Below are positions 26,595 through 34,482 of a DNA stretch of 64,000 nucleotides, piece by piece (position 1 is the stretch's first letter; each line of letters begins with the position of its first letter). Below the pieces are notes generated by a model that did no database searches, had not been told where the DNA came from, and saw only the letters and a list, made by a program, of their open reading frames with translations. Source of the stretch: Limnoglobus roseus (GTDB lineage Bacteria; Planctomycetota; Planctomycetia; Gemmatales; Gemmataceae); contig NZ_CP042425.1 in assembly GCF_008254045.1 (NCBI RefSeq), positions 6,882,001 to 6,946,000 on the forward strand. Reading direction: 5' to 3'. The position numbers and the translations under genes were made by a program.

Positions 26595-26966
26595 ATGCCG
26601 ACGAGTTCGATGAACGGCAGCTCTCCCATCACGCCCGAACGGGCAGCTCGGCTTTACAAACTGCTCTCGATTCTCGCCGGCGGACCACAGGGCCGCGACC
26701 CGTTGCTCAAAAAATTGAAGATCAACGCCCGCGGCTTTTACCGCGAGTTGGAACTGCTCCGCTCGCGGGGCATCGGCGTGGACCCAGTCGGCACCAAGTA
26801 CCACCTCGTCGGCGATCTCGATTCCGCCCTCGCGAAGCTGCCCGTGCCAGATTTAAAGTTAAACGTCCGCGAAGCGCTCGTGCTGGCCAAAGGCCCGACC
26901 GCGGCGCACCGGAAGCTTCAATCGCAACTCAACACGCTCCTGGGAACGACTCGTCACGCCTATTGA
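26595..26966 (+). CDS. small WYL-regulator-like helix-turn-helix protein
   Basis: A 123-residue protein starting at ATG 26595 after GGAGG at good spacing. Residues about 15-75 (RAARLYKLLSILAGGPQGRD and FYRELELLRSRGIGVDP) resemble the winged HTH of DeoR/WYL regulators, with the wing at GTKYHLVGD. The C-terminal half (LNVREALVLAKG...) resembles the linker that precedes a WYL domain, but the WYL domain itself is missing, so this is either a truncated regulator or a stand-alone DNA-binding protein. It precedes kdsB by 60 bases on the same strand. The preceding 274 bases hold a 9-bp hairpin at 26426-26446 and are likely divergent promoters. Confidence 0.75.
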   Translation: MPTSSMNGSSPITPERAARLYKLLSILAGGPQGRDPLLKKLKINARGFYRELELLRSRGIGVDPVGTKYHLVGDLDSALAKLPVPDLKLNVREALVLAKGPTAAHRKLQSQLNTLLGTTRHAY

Positions 26967-27026
26967 CCTTGACCCGCCGCCGGGCAAAAGAGCATCCTCC
27001 GGGCGGATTCCCCCGGAGGTTGGTTC

Positions 27027-27782
27027 ATGCGGTCCGTCATTGTCATCCCGGCCCGGTTCGCGTCCACCCGGCTACCCGGCAAGCCGCTCTTACGCGAAAC
27101 GGGCAAGTTCCTGATCGAACACGTCTACGAGCAGGCCGCGAAAGTGCGCGGCACGCATGCGGTGATCGTCGCCACCGACGACGACCGGATTTGCGACGCA
27201 GTCCGATCCTTCGGCGGGCGGGCGGTAATGACCCGGGAAGACCACGCTTCGGGCACGGACCGGATTGCCGAAGTCGCGGCTGAGTTGCCGGACGCCGACG
27301 TGTTCGTGAACCTGCAAGGGGATGAACCGCAATTCGACCCGACGGCCGTGGAACTACTGATGAGCCTGATGCGCGACGGCCGGGCGAACATGGCGACGCT
27401 TGCGACACCCATTCGCGACCAGGCGACCTACGAGAACCCGAACGGCGTCAAAGTGGTGCGGGCCGACGACGGCCGGGCGCTTTATTTCAGCCGTAGCCCG
27501 ATCCCGCACGTTCGCGATGGACAACCGGACTTCGCTTCCGGCCGATTCCTGCTCCACCTCGGCGTGTACGCCTACCGGCGGGAATCGCTGTTGCGGATCG
27601 CGGCTACCCCGCCGCACCCGCTGGAAGAGAGCGAAAAGCTTGAACAACTGCGGATGTTGGCGACCGGCGGCACGATCCGCGTGGAGGTCATCCCGGCCGC
27701 TCACCGCGGTGTGGACACGCCGGCCGATTATGCCGCCTTTGTAGAATCCTACCGCCACGACCGCTTGCGAGGGGCCGCGTGA
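27027..27782 (+). CDS. kdsB: 3-deoxy-manno-octulosonate cytidylyltransferase (CMP-KDO synthetase)
   Basis: It activates KDO with CTP to CMP-KDO for the lipid A-core of lipopolysaccharide. The 251-residue protein has VIVIPARFASTRLPGKPLLR at the start, then VIVATDDDRICDAV, MTREDHASGTDRIAEVA, VNLQGDEPQFDP and YFSRSPIPHVRD, all KdsB signatures. GGAGG is 8 bases upstream. Its product uses CTP, and CTP synthase pyrG is the next gene on the same strand (144 bases on), a common pairing in Gram-negative genomes. Presence implies LPS or another KDO polymer. Confidence 0.97.
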   Translation: MRSVIVIPARFASTRLPGKPLLRETGKFLIEHVYEQAAKVRGTHAVIVATDDDRICDAVRSFGGRAVMTREDHASGTDRIAEVAAELPDADVFVNLQGDEPQFDPTAVELLMSLMRDGRANMATLATPIRDQATYENPNGVKVVRADDGRALYFSRSPIPHVRDGQPDFASGRFLLHLGVYAYRRESLLRIAATPPHPLEESEKLEQLRMLATGGTIRVEVIPAAHRGVDTPADYAAFVESYRHDRLRGAA

Positions 27783-27926
27783 CCGCCGCCGGCCGTGATT
27801 CTGTCGACAACCGTTCTTGGTGCGATCCCCCCCGACCGATATAGTCAGCTTGGGGGGCGATTGCTGTCGGATTGGGGACGATGACCCTTTTTGCCATCCC
27901 TGGGGTCGTCGTTGGGGTGCGGTTGA

Positions 27927-29582
27927 ATGGCGAAACACATTTTCGTGACGGGTGGCGTCGTTAGTTCGCTCGGCAAGGGCTTGACTTCCGCGTCGATCGG
28001 GATGCTGCTGGAACACCGCGGCCTCACCGTGCGCATGCAGAAGTTCGACCCGTACTTGAACGTCGATCCCGGCACGATGTCGCCCTACCAGCACGGCGAG
28101 GTTTACGTCCTCGACGACGGGGCCGAAACCGACCTCGACCTCGGCCACTACGAGCGGTTTACGAACGCCCCCCTTAACCGCGACTGCAACTACACCACCG
28201 GCAAAATCTACCAGTCGATCATCACGAAAGAGCGCAACGGCGAGTACCGCGGCAAGACCGTGCAGGTCATCCCGCACGTGACGGACGAGATCAAAGCGTG
28301 CATCCGCCGGTTGCTCGCCCCCGAAGTGGACGTGGTCATCACCGAGATCGGCGGCACGGTCGGCGACATTGAAGCCATGCCGTTCTTCGAGGCCATCCGT
28401 CAGTTCGCGCTCGAAGTCGGCAAGCAGAACTGCCTCTTTATCCACCTGACGCTCGTCCCCTACCTGAAGGCGGCGGGCGAGTTGAAGACGAAGCCGACGC
28501 AGCACAGTGTGCAGGAACTCCGCAAGATCGGCATTCAGCCCGACGTGGTGATCTGCCGCACCGAGCGGACCATCCCGCCGGAAGACTGCGACAAGATCGC
28601 CCAGATGTGTAGCATCGAGCGGCGGGCCGTGATCGAGGAGAAGGACCGCGAACACAGCATCTACGAGGTACCGGTCAGCCTGCACGGGAATAAGCTCGAT
28701 GAGTTCATCATCGAGAAGCTGAATCTCACGAAGGCGAAAGCCCCGGTGATCGACGACTGGCGCGAGATGCTGACGCGGATCATCAAGCCCGCCCACGAGG
28801 TGCAAATCGCGTTCGTCGGCAAGTACGTCAAGCACCGCGACGCCTACAAGTCCGTATACGAGGCCCTCGACCACGCCGGCATCTTCCACAATTGCAAGGT
28901 ACGGCTCTCGCGGATCGAGGCGGAGAACATCGAGAAGGAAGGCGCGGAAAGTCTCCTCCACGGCGTGGACGGCCTGCTCGTGCCCGGCGGCTTCGACAAG
29001 CGTGGCACGAACGGCAAGATCGAGGCAATCCGCTACGCCCGTGAAAAGAACATCCCGTTCTTCGGCATCTGCCTCGGCCTCCAGTGCGCAACGATCGAAT
29101 TCGCCCGCAACGTCCTCGGCCTGACCGGCGCGAACTCGACCGAGTTCGACAAGCACACGGCGCATCCCGTCGTCGCGATGATGGACGCCCAGAAGAAGGT
29201 CACGCAAATCGGCGGCACGAACCGGCTCGGCGCGTACGACTGCAAGCTCGTGCCGGAGACACGGGCGGCGGCGGCGTACAAGGCGTCGCTCGTCTCCGAG
29301 CGCCACCGCCACCGCTACGAGGTGAACAACGACTACCGCGACCGCCTCGAAGCGGCCGGCCTCGTCATCTCGGGAACCAGCCCGGATGGCACATTGGTGG
29401 AAGTGATCGAGTTGCCGAACCACCCGTGGTTCGTGGGCGTGCAATGCCACCCGGAGTTCAAGTCGAAGCCGGTCGCCCCGCACCCACTGTTCCGCGACTT
29501 CATCGGGGCATCGCTCAAACTTCGGCAGGGCAAAAAAAAAATCGATGAAGCGAACCGCACCCGACCCGTCATCGTTGGCTGA
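27927..29582 (+). CDS. pyrG: CTP synthase
   Basis: It converts UTP to CTP with glutamine and ATP. Synthetase domain (1-270) begins KHIFVTGGVVSSLGKGLTSA; class I glutamine amidotransferase domain (about 295-545) has the catalytic FFGICLGLQCATIEFARN (Cys) and the His/Glu pair in WFVGVQCHPEFKSKP. Length 551 matches the family. It is preceded by kdsB, a CTP consumer, and converges with a membrane protein gene whose stop lies 2 bases away. Confidence 0.97.
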   Translation: MAKHIFVTGGVVSSLGKGLTSASIGMLLEHRGLTVRMQKFDPYLNVDPGTMSPYQHGEVYVLDDGAETDLDLGHYERFTNAPLNRDCNYTTGKIYQSIITKERNGEYRGKTVQVIPHVTDEIKACIRRLLAPEVDVVITEIGGTVGDIEAMPFFEAIRQFALEVGKQNCLFIHLTLVPYLKAAGELKTKPTQHSVQELRKIGIQPDVVICRTERTIPPEDCDKIAQMCSIERRAVIEEKDREHSIYEVPVSLHGNKLDEFIIEKLNLTKAKAPVIDDWREMLTRIIKPAHEVQIAFVGKYVKHRDAYKSVYEALDHAGIFHNCKVRLSRIEAENIEKEGAESLLHGVDGLLVPGGFDKRGTNGKIEAIRYAREKNIPFFGICLGLQCATIEFARNVLGLTGANSTEFDKHTAHPVVAMMDAQKKVTQIGGTNRLGAYDCKLVPETRAAAAYKASLVSERHRHRYEVNNDYRDRLEAAGLVISGTSPDGTLVEVIELPNHPWFVGVQCHPEFKSKPVAPHPLFRDFIGASLKLRQGKKKIDEANRTRPVIVG

Positions 29583-29583
29583 T

Positions 29584-30042
29584 TCACTTCACGGCGGCCA
29601 GCCAGCGGTCGTACTGCGTGCGGTTCGGCTTACAGAACCACACGACCAGTAACCCGACCGCGGCCGGGCCGAGAAGCCACTTCTGGGCCGTAAGCACATA
29701 CCCCGCGACTAAAATCACCGCCGGCAGGTTGAGCAGAAACGCCCGAATTAACACCTCGGACGTGAAGCGCGAAAAGACGTCTAACTCGCCCGCCTTCGCC
29801 CTCCGAACGGCAAGCAAAGCTGTGCGGAGCGAGAACGCAATCATGCCCACCATTAACACCGCGAGACCGAGGAAGAGGTATGGCGCGGCCGGATCGGGGA
29901 TGAGCGCGAGGTTCATCTTGTTGATCGAGAACACCACCACGCCGACCATCACGAACTGAACCAGCGTGAACACGGTCAGGAACATTCGCAGGCTGGTCAG
30001 TTTCGGGTTAACGTCATCGGCTATTGGCTCGGTGATGGACAT
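29584..30042 (-). CDS. hypothetical integral membrane protein
   Basis: A 152-residue protein from ATG 30042 with four probable membrane helices (FLTVFTLVQFVMVGVVVFSI; YLFLGLAVLMVGMIAFSL; LIRAFLLNLPAVILVAGYVL; LLGPAAVGLLVVWF) in two hairpins. The soluble loop between helices 2 and 3 is short and charged. No family recognised. It converges with pyrG. It marks the left limit of clearly core-like sequence before the accessory region. Confidence 0.75.
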   Translation of the reverse strand: MSITEPIADDVNPKLTSLRMFLTVFTLVQFVMVGVVVFSINKMNLALIPDPAAPYLFLGLAVLMVGMIAFSLRTALLAVRRAKAGELDVFSRFTSEVLIRAFLLNLPAVILVAGYVLTAQKWLLGPAAVGLLVVWFCKPNRTQYDRWLAAVK

Positions 30043-30364
30043 GGGTGGTGTGAGTCCGAGGTCAAGGAGTAAGTGCCCCTTTCTTACGAACCGTTGGTCC
30101 GTTAGACGACGTTCCGCAAAACCAATCCCACGGGACCGGCTCGCGGTCAACGAAGGTTTTGCCAGGTCGGTGGGCTCAGGCGAACGCATACCATCGCGGA
30201 TGTGGCAGCGGTCGAGCACCAAACTCTGTCAGGGTCGGTTCAGGTACGCCGACGTGGAGTTGATCAACGACTTGACCCAGAAGAATCACGTGGGCATCGT
30301 CCCGCCGTGCTTTAGGTTCTACGCCACCGCCAAACCCGATACGTTCTACTCGGCGCTTCCGCTC
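30043..30364. other. 322-base region without a convincing gene
   Basis: Open frames exist (for example rightward to 30376) but their protein is low complexity and unlike any family. The interval includes the promoter side of the membrane protein at 29584 and the tail of the next minus-strand gene. Nothing else recognised. Confidence 0.4.
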
Positions 30365-30784
30365 TCACGCGGCTGACGGGTTTTGCTCGAGATCCACCCA
30401 TGTCGCTCGGGCGAAGAAATTTCCCATCCGCAGCGGCTCGTCCGGCATTGGGTCGAGGGTGTCGTTTGACGCCCGTTGGACAGCATAGGCGAGTTCCCAG
30501 ACATCGCCGAGGCGCGTCCCAGCGTCAGGCCGCCCCGTCGCCCACACCCGGAGTTGCGCGGCCGACGCCCGGTAATCCTTCAAGCCGATCGCTTCCGGCA
30601 TTTTGCCTTGGCCGTTCAGGGCAACGGCGAGTGCGCGAGCGGCAATCTCCGGCGTGGCGAAGCCGAGGAACGTCACGAGGGCGTACGGGTTCGGGTAGAA
30701 CACGGGCAGAATGTTCAATGGCATCCAGACGCTCTCGGGGAACGTGACGCCGTTGCGGTCGGTGTAAGGCATCAGGTATGCCAT
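30365..30784 (-). CDS. hypothetical protein
   Basis: A 139-residue soluble protein starting at ATG 30784 (a GTG two codons earlier is possible). It has a hydrophobic N-terminal half (MAYLMPYTDRNGVTFPESVW, LPVFYPNPYALVTFLGFATP) and a helical C-terminal half ending with RMGNFFARATWVDLEQNPSA. Codon use is like the chromosome. No domain recognised and no clear ribosome site. It is the first gene of the accessory stretch. Confidence 0.6.
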   Translation of the reverse strand: MAYLMPYTDRNGVTFPESVWMPLNILPVFYPNPYALVTFLGFATPEIAARALAVALNGQGKMPEAIGLKDYRASAAQLRVWATGRPDAGTRLGDVWELAYAVQRASNDTLDPMPDEPLRMGNFFARATWVDLEQNPSAA

Positions 30785-30947
30785 TGTCACGTCATCGGGG
30801 GGTATTCAGGACGAGGCGAAGAGTGGATGGAGTGAGAGTTCGCCGTGGACATTTGCATTATTCAAAATCCTGCGGTTCGATCACTGATTTCGCCGGCCCT
30901 CGCCGCTGGCAACGACGGCGGTGACGGGGTACCGCTCCGATGCCGGC

Positions 30948-31379
30948 TCACGTGCGTGAGAGATCGTCTTCGCCAGAAGGGGGCGGCCCGTCAAGGGTTT
31001 TCCGGTCACTCCGGTGCCAGAGGTACTCCAGCAGCAGGCCCGAGCCGATCATTCCGCCGCCACACCAGATGAGCAGGCCGCCCCGGCCCTTCACCCCTTC
31101 TCCTAGCCACACGCCTCCGGCCACACACGCTGCCACGCACGCCATGCGGCTGGCGAGTTTCGTGGCACTTGCGGGCGGGCGGGCCATCGCGACATCTTCG
31201 ACGAAGGTGTCGAGCAGGTCAAGGGCTGTCCGCAGTTCGGATGATGCTTGCCGAGGGTGGCCGGAGGACTTCCTGTTGCTCGTCGTCGGGGCAGCGGTCC
31301 ATCTCCTGCCCCCCCGGCGAGTTGTCGGCGGTTCTCCCGTCGGCAACGGTGGTGGCGAAGTCACCACCGATCCCAACAC
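30948..31379 (-). CDS. hypothetical protein with a C-terminal membrane segment
   Basis: A frame of up to 143 residues. The N-terminal third is Pro/Arg rich, the middle is helical (SSELRTALDLLDTFVEDVAM) and residues about 80-120 contain two hydrophobic stretches (LASRMACVAACVAGGVWLGE; GLLIWCGGGMIGSGLLLEYL), then a basic/acidic tail. The first codons are uncertain; a GTG at residue 6 (VTSPPPLP) is equally likely. No family recognised. Confidence 0.5.
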   Translation of the reverse strand: MLGSVVTSPPPLPTGEPPTTRRGGRRWTAAPTTSNRKSSGHPRQASSELRTALDLLDTFVEDVAMARPPASATKLASRMACVAACVAGGVWLGEGVKGRGGLLIWCGGGMIGSGLLLEYLWHRSDRKTLDGPPPSGEDDLSRT

Positions 31380-31576
31380 GGTCCCCGTCGCGTTCTACGG
31401 TTGATCGCGAATCGTGCCGGGAGAGAGAAATGAAGATCGTCTATATCAGTGACCTATACCCCATCGTCCGCGAGCGAATGACCCGAGAGTGAAGGAATGC
31501 CCGGCGGAGGTCGTCCAATTGCCGCAGGAATAATGTGGCCGACTGCCCTTCTCTCTTGGGTAGCCCTATGGGGCTT

Positions 31577-31614
31577 TGCACAACGGTGGCGGTTTTCAGT
31601 ACAACCGTTGTGCA
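31577..31614. repeat. 11-bp inverted repeat at the end of the decayed transposase
   Basis: TGCACAACGGT at 31577-31587 and its exact complement at 31604-31614, 16 bases apart, straddling the stop of the transposase remnant. It could be a transcription end of the old element or part of its terminal repeat. Confidence 0.45.
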
Positions 31615-32531
31615 GGTTCCGCATTCGTTGTGCAGCGTTGGCGAAGGGCGAAGTTCGGGTCGATGCCGAATTCGTACATCGCGTGAATCACGCACGTCAG
31701 GTTGTGACAGACCACTTTCGCAAGGCACTCCTTCGTCATAACTAGCGTCGTCTTCGACCGGAGCTATTCGCTGAACTTCCGCTTCATCGCGGAAAACGTC
31801 GATTCGATGTTGCTCCGCTTGTGGTAGTGGTTCGCGTAGTCCTCACGGTTCAAGCACATTAGGTGGAGCACCTTCTCGTATGACCCGCCAACCTTGCCCG
31901 TGGCGTTCTGCTTGAACGCCGGATAGAACTGTCCGCCGATCTTCTCCATCACGTCGCAGTTCGTCCGCGAGGCGTATGCCTTGTCCGCGCTCATTTCCTT
32001 GATGTCGAACTGTGCGGTCGTCTTCGCCGCGAGTTCGGGGAACTGCTTGGCGTCCGCTCCGGTCTTATCGGTGATCTTGCACGCGGTGACGACGTTCGTT
32101 CTGACGCCGATGGTCGCGTGTAACTTGATCCATTCTACCTCCGACTTCGGTTGGCCGTATTTCTCGTCAAACCATCTCTGGTATCGTGCCCCGGCGAACC
32201 CCGTGGAGTCGGTGGCGAACGCAGTTTCAACCGGCACGAGCGGGGCCGCACTGCGGGCCACGAAGTCGTGAAGCGTGTCCGCCGATCCGTCGCGGTCGAA
32301 GAAGTTCAACACACTGTTGAAGTGCGGAACGTGTGTCACCAACCCGGCGTTGCGGGCGTCGTCCAAGTCGCCCATGAACCGGCGGGCCGACATCGTCGAT
32401 GTATACTTTGTACACCGCACAGAAAGCGGCGGCGGCGGCGGGAATTGGCTTCTGGCCCTTCCGTGGGGCGGGTTCAGGAACGGTCGAGCAGATGTCGGCA
32501 AGGAAGGCCTGGAAGTAGCGGTGTTCGTTGA
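31596..32531 (-). pseudogene. decayed IS4-like DDE transposase, 5' end cut by an IS5-family insertion
   Basis: Three blocks on the minus strand rebuild one transposase. Block 1 (about 32530-32410) reads NEHRYFQAFLADIC...AAFCAVYKVY. A one-base excess (or two-base loss) near 32410 shifts to block 2 (about 32405-31767): MSARRFMGDLDDARNAG, the first catalytic Asp in ATDSTGFAGARYQRWFD, second Asp in MSADKAYASRTN and Glu in HKRSNIESTFSAMKRKF. A TAG at 31764-31766 then stops the frame, after which block 3 (31763-31596) continues with LRSKTTLVMTKECLAKVVCH and VIHAMYEFGIDPNF, the usual C-terminal end of this family. The N-terminal end stops exactly at the CTAG flanking the IS5-like element. Inactive. 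Confidence 0.85.
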
Positions 32532-33361
32532 CTAGGCCGTGTTGATGTTCCTGAGTCGCCGTAGTCGCAGGACGCCGAACACCAAATGGACCACACCGAG
32601 GAACATCGTCTTCCGCTTCTCGTACCGGGTGGCGAACCGGCGGAACTGCTTGGCCTTGCCGAACAGCCGCTCCACCTTGTTCCGCTCTCGATACCCGTCC
32701 GGCAGGAACGGCTGGGGCTCGACCCGGTTGCTCCGGCTGGGAATGTTCGGGAACACGTCCCGGTCGACGCACGCCTGCCGCTGGTCGTCCCCATCGAACC
32801 CCTTGTCGCACACCGCCTCGTCGAAGTGCGGCACGCGAGCGATGGTGGCGTCGAGCAGCGGCTCCAACCGCGGGGCGTCGTGGGCTTGGCCCGGCAACAC
32901 TTCGACGGCGAGGGCCGTGCCCTCGTCGACGGCCGCCACGAGAACCTTGGTGGTCAGCCCGCCCCGGCTGCGGCCAAGACCCTCACGGCGAGCACTTCGT
33001 GCCGCCCCGATCTTTTTTTCTTCCGCCGTGCCCCGGCCGCATGCTGGTGGGCGCGGACGACGGTGGAGTCGACCAGGATGCGGCGGACGTCACCCAGGTC
33101 GGGGTTGGCGGTCAGCAGTTCAAACAGCCGCCGCAGGCTGCCCGAGCGGGCCCACCGGCCGAACCGGTGGTACACGGCGTCCCACGCCCCGAACTCGCTC
33201 GGCAGATCCCGCCATGGGATGCCGGTCCGGGCCCAGTACAGGATTGCCTCGAAGAACATGCGGTCGGACAGGCGTGGCGGCTGGCCGCCGGTGAACTGCT
33301 TGGCCTGGGCGACGAGCGGTTCGAGGATGGCCCAGTGGTCGTCCGTGAGCAAGTACCGCAC
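32532..33361 (-). CDS. IS5-family transposase made by -1 frameshifting (orfA + orfB)
   Basis: OrfA (33361-32954, GTG start) holds the DUF4096-type N-terminus (LTDDHWAILEPLVAQAKQFTGG, FFEAILYWARTGIPWRDLP) and the first catalytic Asp in RILVDSTVVRAHQHAAGA. It meets a run of seven A (33019-33013) before its stop. In the -1 frame from there translation continues with REGLGRSRGGLTTKVLVAAV into orfB (to 32532), with the second Asp in DKGFDGD and catalytic Glu in KVERLFGKAKQFRRFATRYE. Together about 275 residues, a normal IS5 length. The TAG stop of orfB lies in the CTAG flank, outside the element. Probably still functional. Confidence 0.85.
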
Positions 33362-33433
33362 GGCGTCGTGCCTCGGAATGGTCGGGATCGACCTAAACTC
33401 TTACCCCGAACGAACACGGCTCGTCAACACGGC
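32536..33433. mobile_element. IS5-family insertion sequence, complete
   Basis: 898 bp bounded by 10-bp perfect inverted ends GCCGTGTTGA (32536-32545 and complement 33424-33433; the match resumes after one mismatch). CTAG flanks both sides (32532-32535 and 33434-33437), as expected for a target duplication or a TA/YTAR target of the IS427 group. It encodes a two-frame transposase. Left flank is the decayed IS4-like transposase; right flank is the 3' end of a DUF2628 gene, so the insertion may have come with a deletion or is the join of two former neighbours. Confidence 0.85.
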
Positions 33434-33855
33434 CTAGTGCCACCTCGCTCGGACAGCACCCGAAGATGATCTTCCTCCGGCAAGTTCTGAGACCGCACCT
33501 CTTCAATCATCTTCCGCGCATGCGACAGATACCATCGGTTGCCGAACGCGCCACAGATTCCCCCCGCAACCAGCCCAACAAAGCGGCCCAACGCGGCCGG
33601 AGGGTCGGGCCTGCGCAAGACTGCCACAAAAATAACCTCTTCGAGAATCATTTCGATCAGGATGAGGCCCATGAAGATGATCGCGGGGCGATACATTTTG
33701 CGGTAGGGGAGCCAGAGCCCGGACAGCAGTAATGCGGCCCAGTTTAATCCCTTGACCTCGCCATCGCCTTCCAGTTCCACCTGCCATTTTGAGAGGTAGT
33801 AATCCGATTTCGACCCGACGAACGCCCTGATTTCTTGCTCGGTAGGTTGGAACAT
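33424..33855 (-). CDS. DUF2628 membrane protein, 3' end altered by IS5
   Basis: A 143-residue protein with an N-terminal soluble stretch (PTEQEIRAFVGSKSDYYLSK) and the DUF2628 signature NWAALLLSGLWLPYRKMYRP, followed by two membrane helices (AIIFMGLILIEMILEEVIFV; LGRFVGLVAGGICGAFGNRW). The last codons, ending GGTRPC and stop, are read from the IS5 end and its CTAG flank, so the native C-terminus has been replaced. Most of the domain seems intact, so it may still be functional. Confidence 0.75.
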   Translation of the reverse strand: MFQPTEQEIRAFVGSKSDYYLSKWQVELEGDGEVKGLNWAALLLSGLWLPYRKMYRPAIIFMGLILIEMILEEVIFVAVLRRPDPPAALGRFVGLVAGGICGAFGNRWYLSHARKMIEEVRSQNLPEEDHLRVLSERGGTRPC

Positions 33856-34022
33856 TTGGGTGGGCGTCTCCTATTTTCAACCGGCCAAACGTTGCTACTG
33901 GGTCGTGCCGCGCTGTGATCCTAACGCCCCATGCCCACCCGGTCCATCAGATTTGCCCGGTTCGCCGCCGTCTGTCTTCCTGATCGCCGCGGTAAAATCA
34001 CACATCTCCACGAGGCTCGCGG

Positions 34023-34301
34023 ATGCCGAGAACGAAGGGCGTCGAGTCGGTCATCCTCGATGGCTTGTTGTGCGTGAAGTGCGGCTACCACCGCCTCCCC
34101 GCACAGTCATCCCGTCGCCAAGGGCAGCTGAGCGTTCGACGCCGGAAGTGCCGCCGGTGCGGGCACCAGATGATTACGGCGGAACACGTCATCCAGGGAC
34201 GCGAGAAGGCGGATGACGCCACTCGCCCCGCTGGCTCGCGGACTCGACGATGGGCGGGTGAAAGTGCGGGCGGGGAGAGAGGCCGGGAAACGCGATTTTA
34301 G
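34023..34301 (+). CDS. small zinc-ribbon protein (hypothetical)
   Basis: A 92-residue protein whose first 60 residues hold two CxxC knuckles, LLCVKCGYHRLP and RRKCRRCGHQMIT, separated by about 22 residues, a rubredoxin/NrdR-like zinc ribbon, with SVRRRKCRRC basic enough to touch nucleic acid. The last 30 residues are low-complexity Arg/Gly and may reflect a lost stop codon. No ATP-cone follows, so it is not NrdR. It precedes the helical orphan at 34483. Confidence 0.6.
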   Translation: MPRTKGVESVILDGLLCVKCGYHRLPAQSSRRQGQLSVRRRKCRRCGHQMITAEHVIQGREKADDATRPAGSRTRRWAGESAGGERGRETRF

Positions 34302-34482
34302 AGCGATGGGGAAGGGACTGGCCGGGCTACGGTCAACGGGTGGCCCGAGGATGTCCCACAAATTCACAAAATTTCCTGTCCAGGTCGCCCGTTCGCTGGG
34401 AGGTAAGGACGCTGAGGGGTCGTCGCCCGCCGGGCCTTCATCGTTGCCCCGTTCTATTCACCCACGCTTGGAGTGCACACCC

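Noticed and set aside
30050..30110. Possible left att copy of the tRNA-Lys 3' end (AGTGCCCC near 30070)
   Set aside because: Only about 8 bases match, so chance is likely in this composition.
29966..30376. Rightward 136-codon frame in the gap after the membrane protein
   Set aside because: Starts inside a real antisense gene, low-complexity front, no recognisable family and no ribosome site.
31432..31494. 20-codon frame MKIVYISDLYPIVRERMTRE after a good ribosome site
   Set aside because: Too short to support; may be the front of a truncated gene, but nothing continues in other frames.
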